Below are positions 33,896 to 42,021 of a DNA stretch of 64,000 nt, in pieces. A program made the position numbers and the translations under genes. The notes under the pieces were generated by a model that was not told the origin of the DNA, did no database searches, and saw only the letters and a program-made list of their open reading frames with translations. The stretch's first letter is position 1. Every line of letters starts with the position of its first letter. Source of the DNA: Gammaproteobacteria bacterium (GTDB lineage Bacteria; Pseudomonadota; Gammaproteobacteria; Pseudomonadales; Pseudohongiellaceae); assembly GCA_041395725.1 (NCBI GenBank), contig JAWKZW010000001.1:2356001-2420000 (forward strand). Reading direction: 5' to 3'.

Positions 33896-36177
33896 TGCGC
33901 TGGATGCTGCACAAGCCCCGCCTGGCAGCGGCGTTGTTTGCGCTGTTCCTGCTCGCGCCGGGACCTCTGCTGCTGAAAGTCAGGCTGGATAACGCGCCGG
34001 AAATTTACTTCCCCGAGAACGACCCCGCCGTGGTTTTCGATAGGGCACTGCGGGAGCAGTTTCCCCAGGACCAGGTGCTGGTGGCGCTGTTCCAGGGCGA
34101 CGACCTGTATGAGACCGCGTTTCTGCAGAAACTCGATTCCCTGGTGCAGGCCCTGGAGAAGGATCCGGACGTCGACCGGGTAATGGCGGTAACCACGGTG
34201 GATCAGATACGGGCGACGCCGGAGGGTTTCGCCGTAGAGCGGCTCATCGACCCGTCGGCCCTCGTTCAGGCTACCGTGATCGAGCGGCGTGAGCGGGCCA
34301 CGCAAGACCGCTTCGCGCCCGGAATGATCGTCTCACCGGATGGTGACGCCATGGCCGTGGTGCTGCGTCCGTCTCCCATGGAGACCAGCCTGCAGCGCCT
34401 GGAGCTGGAGCAGTTACTGCGGCGGCAGATCGACGCCACCGGCCTGTCGCCTTGGCTGACCGCTGTGGCCGGGCATGTGGCCCTGGACGTGGCCCAGTTG
34501 CGTGCCATGATATTGGATCTCGCCACCTTGATTCCCGGCACCCTGGGTATCGGCCTGTTTTTAATGTGGTGGCTGTTCCGTCGCTGGCTGGTGGTAACGC
34601 TGACCGCGGCCACCATAGCCGCAGTCACCGGCATGTCAGTGGGTTTGCTGGTGCTACTGGGCAAACCCTTCACGCTGATTTCCGTGATTATCCCACCACT
34701 GCTTACTGCCCTGACAGTTGCCATGCTCATGCACCTGTTCACTGCCATACTGCATGCGGCCCAGCGAGGCCTCGACGGTGTGGAGCGCATGCGGGCTGCG
34801 ATTGCCTCGGTTGCCTCACCTATTGCCTTCACGGCACTGACTACTGCGGCGGGCCTGGTCTCGCTGATGGTCAGTCCGATCAGGCCGATTGAAACCTTCG
34901 GCATGATTGCCGCCATCGGGGTGCTGTTTGCCGCTGCTACGGTGATCCTGCTGGTGCCGGCATTGGTACTGCGCTTCGACCACGCGCCCTGGGTGGTGCA
35001 GCGGCGCGGCATGCGCTGGCTGGACCATTTCACCGACCGGGCAGCGCGCCTGGCCCTGCGCAGGGCACCCTGGGTGCTTGGCGGGACCGCGGTGCTGCTG
35101 GCGGTGGCCATTCCCCAGATTGCGAAGGTGGAGGTGGAGACCGACCTCTATGCCTTTTTTTCCGAGCAGCACAGTATCACCACCGCTACCCAGCGCGTTG
35201 AGGAAAACCTCTCCGGGGTGATGGCCTTCGAGGTGGTTTTCGACGGGCCGGAGTATAACAGCCTGCTGCAACCGAGGAGGCTGCGGGCGATCCGTGACCT
35301 ACAACAGTGGCTGGATGAGCGCCCGGAGGTGGATTACAGCCTGGCGCTGCCGGACCTGATTGAAGAGATGCACTGGGCCTTCAACGAGGAGGATCCGGCT
35401 TTCCGGTCGCTACCCGACGATGAAGCCCTGATCGCACAGTATCTGTTTATTTACGACGGCCGCGACCTGTTCGACCTGGTCAACCGTGACTTCAGTCGCT
35501 CGCGCCTGATATTAAACCTCAATATCACCGGGGCGCGGGAGCTGAATGCCTTCATGGCCGACCTGCGCACTCACCTGGAAGCACAACCGCCGGCAGACCT
35601 GGAATGGGAGTTCGCCGGTATGGGCCGCCTGTTTGCGGACCAGGAGCGGTTGTTGATTCAGGGGCAGCTGGACAGCCTGCTGGTAGTGGTTTCCCTGGTG
35701 CTGGTGATGATGTGGATCCTGTGGCGTTCGCTCACCGTGACGGTGGTGAGCATGGTGCCGAATCTGGCGCCTGTCGTGCTTATTTTCGCCCTGATGGGCT
35801 TACTGGGCATCTGGCTGGACATGGCCACGGCGATGATCGCCAGTGTGGCGGTGGGTATCGCCCTGGATGACACCATCCATGTTCTGCATGGCTACCTGGA
35901 ACATCGCCGGGCGGGTAGCTCCAACACCTGGGCGATCGCCCGCACCTTCCGCCAGCGCGGGCGCGCCGTGGTCGCCACCACTGTCGTGCTCAGTGCGCAG
36001 TTCTTGCTGATGGCGCTGTCGGCTTTCCGACCCACCGCCGCCTTCGGCCTGTTGACCGCCTTCGGGTTGGTCGTGGCCCTGGTGTTCGATCTGCTGGTGT
36101 TGCCGGCACTGCTGGTGGCGCTGAGGCGCTGGATTTCAGTACCCGTCAGGCAGACCGGTTCGGCGCGGCATGCATGA
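33895..36177 (+). CDS. MMPL/RND-superfamily transporter
   Basis: A 760-residue protein with the two-fold RND layout: one N-terminal helix, a periplasmic loop (residues about 40-205), five or six helices starting 'LIPGTLGIGLFLMWWLF', a second loop (about 420-590) and a second membrane block ('LLVVVSLVLVMMWILWRSL', 'TAMIASVAVGIALDDTIHVLHGYLEHRR'). The size and 'GIALDDTIH' motif are those of the MMPL/HpnN-like branch that moves lipids rather than drugs. It is translationally coupled to the AMIN-barrel gene. Together with the LolA-like protein it could form a trans-envelope lipid export path; the cargo is unknown. Confidence 0.85.
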   Translation: MRWMLHKPRLAAALFALFLLAPGPLLLKVRLDNAPEIYFPENDPAVVFDRALREQFPQDQVLVALFQGDDLYETAFLQKLDSLVQALEKDPDVDRVMAVTTVDQIRATPEGFAVERLIDPSALVQATVIERRERATQDRFAPGMIVSPDGDAMAVVLRPSPMETSLQRLELEQLLRRQIDATGLSPWLTAVAGHVALDVAQLRAMILDLATLIPGTLGIGLFLMWWLFRRWLVVTLTAATIAAVTGMSVGLLVLLGKPFTLISVIIPPLLTALTVAMLMHLFTAILHAAQRGLDGVERMRAAIASVASPIAFTALTTAAGLVSLMVSPIRPIETFGMIAAIGVLFAAATVILLVPALVLRFDHAPWVVQRRGMRWLDHFTDRAARLALRRAPWVLGGTAVLLAVAIPQIAKVEVETDLYAFFSEQHSITTATQRVEENLSGVMAFEVVFDGPEYNSLLQPRRLRAIRDLQQWLDERPEVDYSLALPDLIEEMHWAFNEEDPAFRSLPDDEALIAQYLFIYDGRDLFDLVNRDFSRSRLILNLNITGARELNAFMADLRTHLEAQPPADLEWEFAGMGRLFADQERLLIQGQLDSLLVVVSLVLVMMWILWRSLTVTVVSMVPNLAPVVLIFALMGLLGIWLDMATAMIASVAVGIALDDTIHVLHGYLEHRRAGSSNTWAIARTFRQRGRAVVATTVVLSAQFLLMALSAFRPTAAFGLLTAFGLVVALVFDLLVLPALLVALRRWISVPVRQTGSARHA

Positions 36178-36303
36178 TGGTGTGGCCCGGTCTGCGGTAG
36201 TGGTGTCGAATTTTCTTACAGTTTCGGTTCCTTTGGAAGTGCTGGTCTCAAGAGAGAGTTTTTAACCCATTGAATATAAAGGAAAAATAAGAATAATTCC
36301 CGC

Positions 36304-36320
36304 TTGGCACGGTTTCTGCT
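36304..36320 (+). promoter_or_regulatory. Sigma-54 (-24/-12) promoter of the PEP-CTERM gene
   Basis: TTGGCACGGTTTCTGCT: the -24 GG (36306-36307) and -12 GC (36318-36319) are exactly 12 bases apart, and the TGGCAC block is consensus. Transcription would begin near 36331, giving a leader of about 95 bases. PEP-CTERM genes in floc-forming proteobacteria are known to need RpoN with the PrsK/PrsR two-component system. Confidence 0.65.
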
Positions 36321-36425
36321 TTAAATACCGCGACACAATACAAATATCAGGTTGTGCAAACTTTCTCGTCGGTGATCCACGGGGAAGTGCCATGACGATC
36401 AACACAAGCAAGAAAGGATTTTGAA

Positions 36426-37343
36426 ATGGAAAAGTCAACAAAGTTTAAAAGCGTTCTCGGCACCGCTGCGTTGATCGCCAGTGGAGCGGTTGGTGCTGCG
36501 CCGATGTATATCGATGTGTCGGGTATCGAGTCGGTCAACGGTAATACGTACGATTATACGTTCGGCTCTCATACCGCTGACGCCGATACACAGACCGGTA
36601 TATTTTCTGAATTCGGCTTCAGCCAGTTCCTGGCAACGTCGATCTACGATTTCACCGATGCTTCAATTTTCGGCACTTTCTCTGACACCAATGATTTAAC
36701 GACACTGGGTGGTTTGGGAATTCCAGCTTCAGGCCCTTCCCTGGGTGGTCCAAATGTGTCTTTAGTCCTGCCGGATTGTGTGGGTGGTCAGTGTGATATC
36801 GATGCGTTGAGCCCGATAGTGCCGCCGCTTAGTGGTGATAGTGAAGGCTTTCTTGGAACGTGGGATCTTCAGGCTGAATATACGCTGAATGGCGTCCTAG
36901 GTGCTTCTGGGCCGACTTATACCAGCGGTACGTTTGATGTGTATTTTAATTCGTTGATTGACGATGCAGACGACCAGCTGGTTTTTTCAGCCACGTTAAC
37001 CGGTTCTAATATACAAGCCGCAAACCTGGATCTGTTCTTCGACGTTGAGTACGCTCTGCCTGGATTCCTCTGGGTGCAGAACAGCGGCGGTTATTTTGTC
37101 GACGCTGGTCTGAACGATCTCGAATCCGGAGCTGTTAACCCGGTTACGTTGGCCCTGGATACCAATGTCAACCCGCCGATACCGACACTCGACCAGCTCC
37201 TGCTGATTGGAACGAATGCAATTCGTCAGACTACTCTTGACGGCTCCGTGACTGCACAGATCCCGGTTCCGGGCACGCTGGCACTGCTGGGTCTGGGTCT
37301 GGCTGGCCTGGGTAGCCGCCTGCGAGGGCGTCGCCGCGCTTAA
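36426..37343 (+). CDS. PEP-CTERM sorting-signal protein
   Basis: A 305-residue exported protein with a signal peptide ('VLGTAALIASGAVGA'), a beta-rich Ser/Thr/Gly/Asp-rich body and the C-terminal tripartite sorting signal: 'IPVPGTLALLGLGLAGLG' (VPxP-type motif and hydrophobic helix) followed by the basic tail 'RLRGRRRA'. Exosortase cleaves such signals and transfers the protein to the cell surface or extracellular matrix. AAAGGA lies well placed before the ATG. It is monocistronic, with a strong terminator and a sigma-54-type promoter. No exosortase gene is in the window. Confidence 0.88.
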   Translation: MEKSTKFKSVLGTAALIASGAVGAAPMYIDVSGIESVNGNTYDYTFGSHTADADTQTGIFSEFGFSQFLATSIYDFTDASIFGTFSDTNDLTTLGGLGIPASGPSLGGPNVSLVLPDCVGGQCDIDALSPIVPPLSGDSEGFLGTWDLQAEYTLNGVLGASGPTYTSGTFDVYFNSLIDDADDQLVFSATLTGSNIQAANLDLFFDVEYALPGFLWVQNSGGYFVDAGLNDLESGAVNPVTLALDTNVNPPIPTLDQLLLIGTNAIRQTTLDGSVTAQIPVPGTLALLGLGLAGLGSRLRGRRRA

Positions 37344-37366
37344 GACCGAACGGGTATTGCTCAATG

Positions 37367-37400
37367 AAAACCGGCCTGGGTTATCCAGGCCGGTTTTTTT
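37367..37400 (+). terminator. Rho-independent terminator after the PEP-CTERM gene
   Basis: The stem AAAACCGGCCTGG pairs with CCAGGCCGGTTTT around a 5-base loop and is followed by a run of T (37394-37400). It is a strong, textbook-shaped terminator 23 bases after the stop codon. Confidence 0.92.
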
Positions 37401-37462
37401 ACGATTGACTATCGCTGTCAGGCACGGGTATGCGCGGCCCCGTTCCCGAAGGTCGGGTATAA

Positions 37463-38335
37463 TCAGTGGCGGTATTTCTCCAGCATTTTCTTCACGAATA
37501 CAAACATCAGTCGCTGGATGGGGTTTCTGTTGCCCAGGGGGCGCCAGGTTTTGATCAGCTTGTTGCGGTAGGCATCGAAATGCATACCGTGGGGCGCGTG
37601 AATGATCGGGCCCCTTCCCAGCAATAGCTTGATTGCATTGGTGCAGGCGACGCCCGCGGCCAGGTCGATACCTATGGCGGTGGAGGGTACCTTTTCACGC
37701 TCGAAATCAATCGCGGATTGCTCCGCGACATAGTGACGCTGTTGCATCGCGGGAGAGACGCCGATCATAAATTTGATCAGTCGGTCCTCGTAGTTTTCCA
37801 CATCGTCAAACCGGAAATAGTCTTCGAAACTCATTCTGCCCGGTAAAAAAATCAGGACGGCGGTACCCATGCCCATGGGTGCGGCAGTGATCGAGGGAAT
37901 GCCCAGCTCGTAGCAGCGGGCGAACACCTTGCGGCGGATCTCCAGTGCAAAAAAATCCAGGCTGTCGATATACAGATCCACATCGCGGAGAAATTCATCG
38001 AGGTTGGTTTCCGTCACACCCTGATCGAAGACAGTGATCTGCGCTTCGGGATTGATATCGAGACAGGCCCGGCGCATCACCTCCGCTTTGCCCTGGTGGA
38101 GCGTGGACATGGTTGCGCCGTGCTGGCGGTTAAGGTTGGCCATTTCGAAGGTGTCCAGGTCGGAAATCGTGAAGCGACCGATACCGGACCGGGCCAGGGT
38201 GATCAGGTGGCTTCCCCCGACACCCCCCAGGCCGGCAATGGCGACGCGCTTGCTCCTGAGTGTCTCCTGCTCCTGCTCAGTAAACCAGCCGATATTGCGG
38301 GCAAATGCTTCATTGTAACGGAAAGGGTCGTTCAT
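37463..38335 (-). CDS. ThiF-family adenylyltransferase (E1-like)
   Basis: A 290-residue E1-like enzyme: the nucleotide-binding loop 'VAIAGLGGVGGSHLITLARSGIG', the acidic strand 'ISDLDTFEMANLNRQ' with the ATP-contacting Arg, and 'DLYIDSLDFFALEIRRKVF'. Family members adenylate C-terminal carboxylates of ubiquitin-like proteins, peptides or small molecules. No Cys-x-x-Cys zinc pair is seen, so it differs from ThiF/MoeB proper. It points away from the Tat/PqqD/HprK operon across a 759-bp gap. Its position between a PEP-CTERM gene and an RRE-containing operon is suggestive, but a joint pathway is unproven. Confidence 0.78.
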   Translation of the reverse strand: MNDPFRYNEAFARNIGWFTEQEQETLRSKRVAIAGLGGVGGSHLITLARSGIGRFTISDLDTFEMANLNRQHGATMSTLHQGKAEVMRRACLDINPEAQITVFDQGVTETNLDEFLRDVDLYIDSLDFFALEIRRKVFARCYELGIPSITAAPMGMGTAVLIFLPGRMSFEDYFRFDDVENYEDRLIKFMIGVSPAMQQRHYVAEQSAIDFEREKVPSTAIGIDLAAGVACTNAIKLLLGRGPIIHAPHGMHFDAYRNKLIKTWRPLGNRNPIQRLMFVFVKKMLEKYRH

Positions 38336-39094
38336 GATCGTCCGGGCCTCATTGACTGGAATGAAATTCCAGCTTAATTAGGGGAAGCCTAACCGGGTAG
38401 TGTACTTACCGCAACTGCCCGGGACTGTCTAAATAGGATGTCACAAAACTGTAATACGCCCGTCGGAAGATCACCCCAATGGGTCCAGTGGGATAAGTAA
38501 TCCGCTTCACTACCAACATCACAGATGGGTTCAGTCTGTTCTCCTTGTATTGATGCTGACAGCCATCGGCGGCTCCTGCTTTGCCGGGGCTGGGGCTGTT
38601 GGGTATAGCAGAGTGCAAGCGGATCACCACGGCCTGATATCTCACTCATCCAAAAAGTCCCAATTTCTTGGGTGGGCAATAAGTATCTCCGACCAGAGGT
38701 ACTGTACCAGCAAAAAGCCAGCGCAGTGGTAATACCTATAGCCTACAGGTATATGCCATGTGGCTGTTCCAGAAGATCTATTGTGCGGGGGCATCGCTGA
38801 AATTCCTGAATATGTCGAAATGCCTTACATTTCCTGTCCAGCTGCACTTTGTGCGCCAGCGAACAGACTTTTCCCCGCTTCACAATATACTGAAATTTAT
38901 ACAAATTATTCATCACTCTCCGGAATATTTCCGGATGGCTTGAATTTTGCAGGCATCTGTTAAGAATGTACGCCAGTTACCGAAACAGTAACTTATATAC
39001 CGCGGAAAGGTATCAAGAAGCTATCTCAAAATGGAAGATGCTGCAGCTCAAGTTCCGCTGCTCCTGAGGGAGGGCCACTACACGGAGGTTTATG
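38336..39094. other. Large divergent regulatory region
   Basis: About 760 bp with no recognised gene. It contains a short imperfect hairpin TACCTATA...TACAGGTA (38733-38751), an AT-rich stretch (38880-38940) and a sigma-54-type promoter (38936-38951). An AT-rich region just upstream of a sigma-54 promoter is where an enhancer-binding protein or IHF would act. A 61-codon frame at 38758-38943 has no support and is not called. Confidence 0.5.
38936..38951 (+). promoter_or_regulatory. Sigma-54 (-24/-12) promoter of the Tat-protein/PqqD/HprK operon
   Basis: TGGCTTGAATTTTGCA: GG at 38937-38938 and GC at 38949-38950 are exactly 12 bases apart, and the -12 half TTTTGCA is consensus. The predicted start near 38961 gives a leader of about 134 bases to the ATG at 39095. 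Confidence 0.6.
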
Positions 39095-39751
39095 ATGACC
39101 AGAGATACCAGTAAGTCTCTGCAAACAGTGCCCGATAGAGATAAACTCGATCTCGATCTCGACAAAGAGAGACTCGATAGAGATGGACAGGGTGCGGCTG
39201 TAAATGTTGATTTACGTCGTCGCCGGATCCTGGCGGCGGGGGCATCGTCGTCGCTGCTACTCTCTATCGCCAGCCGTCCTGCCTGGGCGCAGGGCGGTAT
39301 GTGTACGGCGTCAGCCGTGGCCTCTGCCAACGCATCTGGTGGTTACGATTTCGCCGGTTGCGGGATTTCGGCCGGCTGGTGGAAGAACAACAAGGACCGC
39401 TGGCCGATCCCGCCTACAACTCTGTTCCATTCGTTGTTTGCCTATGTCGAATACGAGAACGAGGGCATATTATACGATGGCTTAACACTGGGAGAGGTTA
39501 TTGATCTCAATGGTAATAGAGATCCGGTGCAAGGGAATTTCGGATTTCCGCTGATTGGCGCATTATTGAATGCGACGCAGTTTCCACCCAGTCCGTCAAC
39601 GCCAGGGTATGCGTTCACGGCACAGCAAGTGATCGATGCCTATAACGCACTGCATGAGGCAGCGCCGGCCTTGTTCCAGGCTCTTGCGGGTACACTGGAT
39701 ACGGCTAACAACCAGTTTGACGCCAGCACCGGCAAACCCGAGCCCTGGTAA
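39095..39751 (+). CDS. Tat-exported 'GWWKNN' protein heading the PqqD/HprK operon
   Basis: A 218-residue protein. GGAGG at 39084-39088 is placed for the ATG at 39095; the ATG at 39092 is the alternative. A charged head ('DRDKLDLDLDKERLDRD') precedes the twin-arginine signal 'RRRRILAAGASSSLLLSIAS' ending 'AWAQ'. The mature domain has 'CGISAGWWKNNKDRWP', two cysteines (70, 89) and 'GFPLIGALLNATQF'. It resembles the 'GYWKNHP' motif of bacterial surface proteins. It lies five bases before a PqqD-like gene, so it is a candidate substrate or client of the downstream RRE, kinase and nucleotidyltransferase. Function unknown. Confidence 0.7.
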   Translation: MTRDTSKSLQTVPDRDKLDLDLDKERLDRDGQGAAVNVDLRRRRILAAGASSSLLLSIASRPAWAQGGMCTASAVASANASGGYDFAGCGISAGWWKNNKDRWPIPPTTLFHSLFAYVEYENEGILYDGLTLGEVIDLNGNRDPVQGNFGFPLIGALLNATQFPPSPSTPGYAFTAQQVIDAYNALHEAAPALFQALAGTLDTANNQFDASTGKPEPW

Positions 39752-39756
39752 AGGCA

Positions 39757-40017
39757 GTGACAGCCGATACCCGGCTTCGTCTGGCCGCAGACAGGCGGAT
39801 GTGGCGAATTTGGGACGATGCCGTTGTCGTTTTCGAGCCCCTTTCCGGGGACACTCACCGATTTGAGGGCCCTGCGGGGCGCATCTTCACATTGCTGAAC
39901 GATGCAGACCGCAGCCAGCTGGAGCTTGAGACAGCCCTTGATTCTGTCTCAGACCGGGAAAAAATCGCCGAGGTTCTGAAACTGTTGCTGGCAATGGAAT
40001 TGTTGGAGCCCGCCTGA
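39757..40017 (+). CDS. PqqD-like RRE protein, HPr-rel-A system
   Basis: An 86-residue PqqD-fold protein with a GTG start and AAAGG four bases upstream. The sequence 'RMWRIWDDAVVVFEPLSGDTHRFEGPAGRIFTLL' followed by a helical half ('REKIAEVLKLLLAMELLEP') matches the peptide-binding winged-helix of RiPP recognition elements. PqqD proteins hold leader peptides for modifying enzymes. The combination with an HprK-related kinase and a nucleotidyltransferase is the HPr-rel-A gene set known from exosortase-bearing genomes, whose product is not established. Confidence 0.78.
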   Translation: MTADTRLRLAADRRMWRIWDDAVVVFEPLSGDTHRFEGPAGRIFTLLNDADRSQLELETALDSVSDREKIAEVLKLLLAMELLEPA

Positions 40018-40018
40018 A

Positions 40019-40936
40019 GTGTTGCTGAAAGAACTGGCTTCCAGTAAAGTCCGCCGCCGCTTGCAGTCCGGGGGGCTCACTCTACGAACTGGCCCTTTCG
40101 TTTTCCGGATTCGCAGCCCTATCAGACACGTGGCCAGCTCACTGACTACACTCTATGCCGATACGCCTCTGGCAGCCGATGAGGAGTTTGTGGACTTCCA
40201 CGTGCGCGTGAGATTGTCGCAGGGACCGCGGCGCCTGTACCGTGCGCAATCCGAGTTCGATCTCGATGGAGTCATGCCTTTCAAGCCCTTGCCCGGCCCA
40301 CAGGCGTTGGCTATGCTCGAATGGGGTATGAATTGGTGTATTTACAATCATGCCCATCATCTGTTGATACTCCACGGCGCTGTACTGGAAAAGAACGGTG
40401 GCGCCATGCTGTTGCCGGCTCCTTCCGGTTCGGGCAAAAGTACGCTTTGCGCCGGTTTGATGCACCGTGGATGGCGACTTCTCTCGGATGAATTGATACT
40501 GATCGATCCGGAGCAGCGCCAGGTGCTCCCGCTCTGCCGTCCCGTGAGCCTTAAAAACCGTTCGATTTCTCTGATCAGAGAGTTCGCGCCGGAAGCTGTA
40601 CTGACAGATCCCATCCTCGACACGGCCAAGGGTAGCGTGGCCCATCTGCGACCCGATGCGGACAGCATCGCGCGTGCAAACGAACCAGTGCCTATCCGCT
40701 GGGCAGTGTTTCCACGTTTCGAAGCCGGAAGTGAAACGCGGTTAACGGGTGTCCGACGTGCCGATGCCTTTATGATGTTGGTCGACAACGCCTTCAATTA
40801 CAGTCTACTGGCCGAACGCGGTTTCGAGACGTTGGCTGACGTCGTGGACGGCTTAGAGGCCCGCCAGCTTGAATACAGTGACCTGGACAACGCTATCACA
40901 GCACTTGGTCGGCTGACCGATGGGCGATCTTCCTGA
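40019..40936 (+). CDS. HprK-related kinase A
   Basis: A 305-residue protein related to HPr kinase/phosphorylase. It has a P-loop 'PAPSGSGKSTLCAGLMHRGW' (Lys140, Ser141), followed by 'LLSDELILID' (Asp157, Glu158) and 'RPVSLKNRSI'. The N-terminal 100 residues are a distinct domain. The spacing of P-loop and Asp/Glu strand is that of HprK, which phosphorylates a Ser in a protein partner, but no HPr gene is nearby. The GTG start is 2 bases after the PqqD-like stop. The next gene overlaps by one base. The protein target is unknown; the Tat protein or a peptide held by the PqqD-like protein are candidates. Confidence 0.8.
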   Translation: MLLKELASSKVRRRLQSGGLTLRTGPFVFRIRSPIRHVASSLTTLYADTPLAADEEFVDFHVRVRLSQGPRRLYRAQSEFDLDGVMPFKPLPGPQALAMLEWGMNWCIYNHAHHLLILHGAVLEKNGGAMLLPAPSGSGKSTLCAGLMHRGWRLLSDELILIDPEQRQVLPLCRPVSLKNRSISLIREFAPEAVLTDPILDTAKGSVAHLRPDADSIARANEPVPIRWAVFPRFEAGSETRLTGVRRADAFMMLVDNAFNYSLLAERGFETLADVVDGLEARQLEYSDLDNAITALGRLTDGRSS

Positions 40937-42018
40937 TGGGGCCTTCCTGCCTGCTGATTGACCTTCTGTTGAATCCGCTACTTTGCCGTGGCTTCAGTCT
41001 GCGTGACTGGGAAACAGTTATTCGCCAAGCACGAGTTTCATCCATGCAGGTCCGCCTTGCCACCAGACTGCAGGAGGAAGGTTTGTACGACGACGTGCCG
41101 CTGGCACCACAGCGTCACCTCGAGGCTGCATTGACGTTGCGTGATCGTCAGCGGGTTGCTGTTCGCTGGGAAGTCGAATATCTGGCACGCATGACAGCGT
41201 CTGTAAATGTCCCGTTGGTCCTGCTCAAGGGCGCCGCGTACGAAATGGCCCGGCTACCACCAGGGCGCTGCCGTGTATTCGCCGATTTCGATTTGCTGGT
41301 ACCCCGCGAGGCCCTGGAGCGTGTTGAGATTGCTGCGATGACTCATGGCTGGACATCGGCACACCAGAATGCCTACGATCAGCGCTACTACCGCCAGTGG
41401 ATGCACGAACTACCGCCAATGCGCCACATCACCCGTCGCAGTGTGATTGATATCCATCACAACCTGGTGCCGGATACTGCCCGACTGCAACCGAACGCCG
41501 CCAGCCTGCTTGCCGATTCAGTAGCCTGCCCGGATCGTTCGGACGTGCGAGTTCTGAGCCCGCCGGACATGGTCCTGCACAGTGTCGTGCATCTCTTTCA
41601 CGATGGTGAGTTTGATAAGGGGCTGCGTGACCTGTTCGATCTGCGTGACCTGCTGGAACACTTTATGACATCCGCCGAAGACTGGCAGCTTCTGACAACA
41701 CGGGCACGGAATATGGGCCTGCAGCGCCCTTTATATTATGCCTTACGCTATCTGCAGCGTTGGCTTGATACTCCCGTGCCCTTCGAGGTCACGCAACAGC
41801 TGCAGGGCGCTAAGCCTGCGGTTCCGGCCAGGCTGATGGATGCCACCTTCGAGCGGGGTCTGCTGCCCAATCATGAGACCTGCAGCGATCGGTGGTGCGC
41901 GCCGGCCAGGTTGCTGCTGTACGCTCGTGGCCATGCCCTGCGCATGCCGCCGCACCTCCTGGTACCTCATCTGTTCCGCAAGGCTTTGCGACGGCTGCAT
42001 CTGGCTAATGACGGGTGA
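40936..42018 (+). CDS. Nucleotidyltransferase-fold protein of the HPr-rel-A set
   Basis: A 360-residue protein of the uncharacterised NTP_transf_5-like family. The hallmark blocks are 'VPLVLLKGAAYEMARLPPGRCRVFADFDLLVP' (split by a short loop; acidic pair Asp117 and Asp119), 'VIDIHHNLVPD' and 'PPDMVLHSVVHLFHDGEFDKGLRDLFDLRDLL'. Such proteins probably transfer a nucleotide or phosphonucleotide group to a protein or small molecule. It is translationally coupled to the kinase (TGATG overlap) and ends 3 bases before the convergent protease gene. Confidence 0.75.
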   Translation: MGPSCLLIDLLLNPLLCRGFSLRDWETVIRQARVSSMQVRLATRLQEEGLYDDVPLAPQRHLEAALTLRDRQRVAVRWEVEYLARMTASVNVPLVLLKGAAYEMARLPPGRCRVFADFDLLVPREALERVEIAAMTHGWTSAHQNAYDQRYYRQWMHELPPMRHITRRSVIDIHHNLVPDTARLQPNAASLLADSVACPDRSDVRVLSPPDMVLHSVVHLFHDGEFDKGLRDLFDLRDLLEHFMTSAEDWQLLTTRARNMGLQRPLYYALRYLQRWLDTPVPFEVTQQLQGAKPAVPARLMDATFERGLLPNHETCSDRWCAPARLLLYARGHALRMPPHLLVPHLFRKALRRLHLANDG

Positions 42019-42021
42019 AGC

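Noticed and set aside
38758..38943. 61-codon open frame upstream of the Tat-protein operon
   Set aside because: It lies in a region with a hairpin and a sigma-54 promoter, has no ribosome-binding site and no recognisable features.
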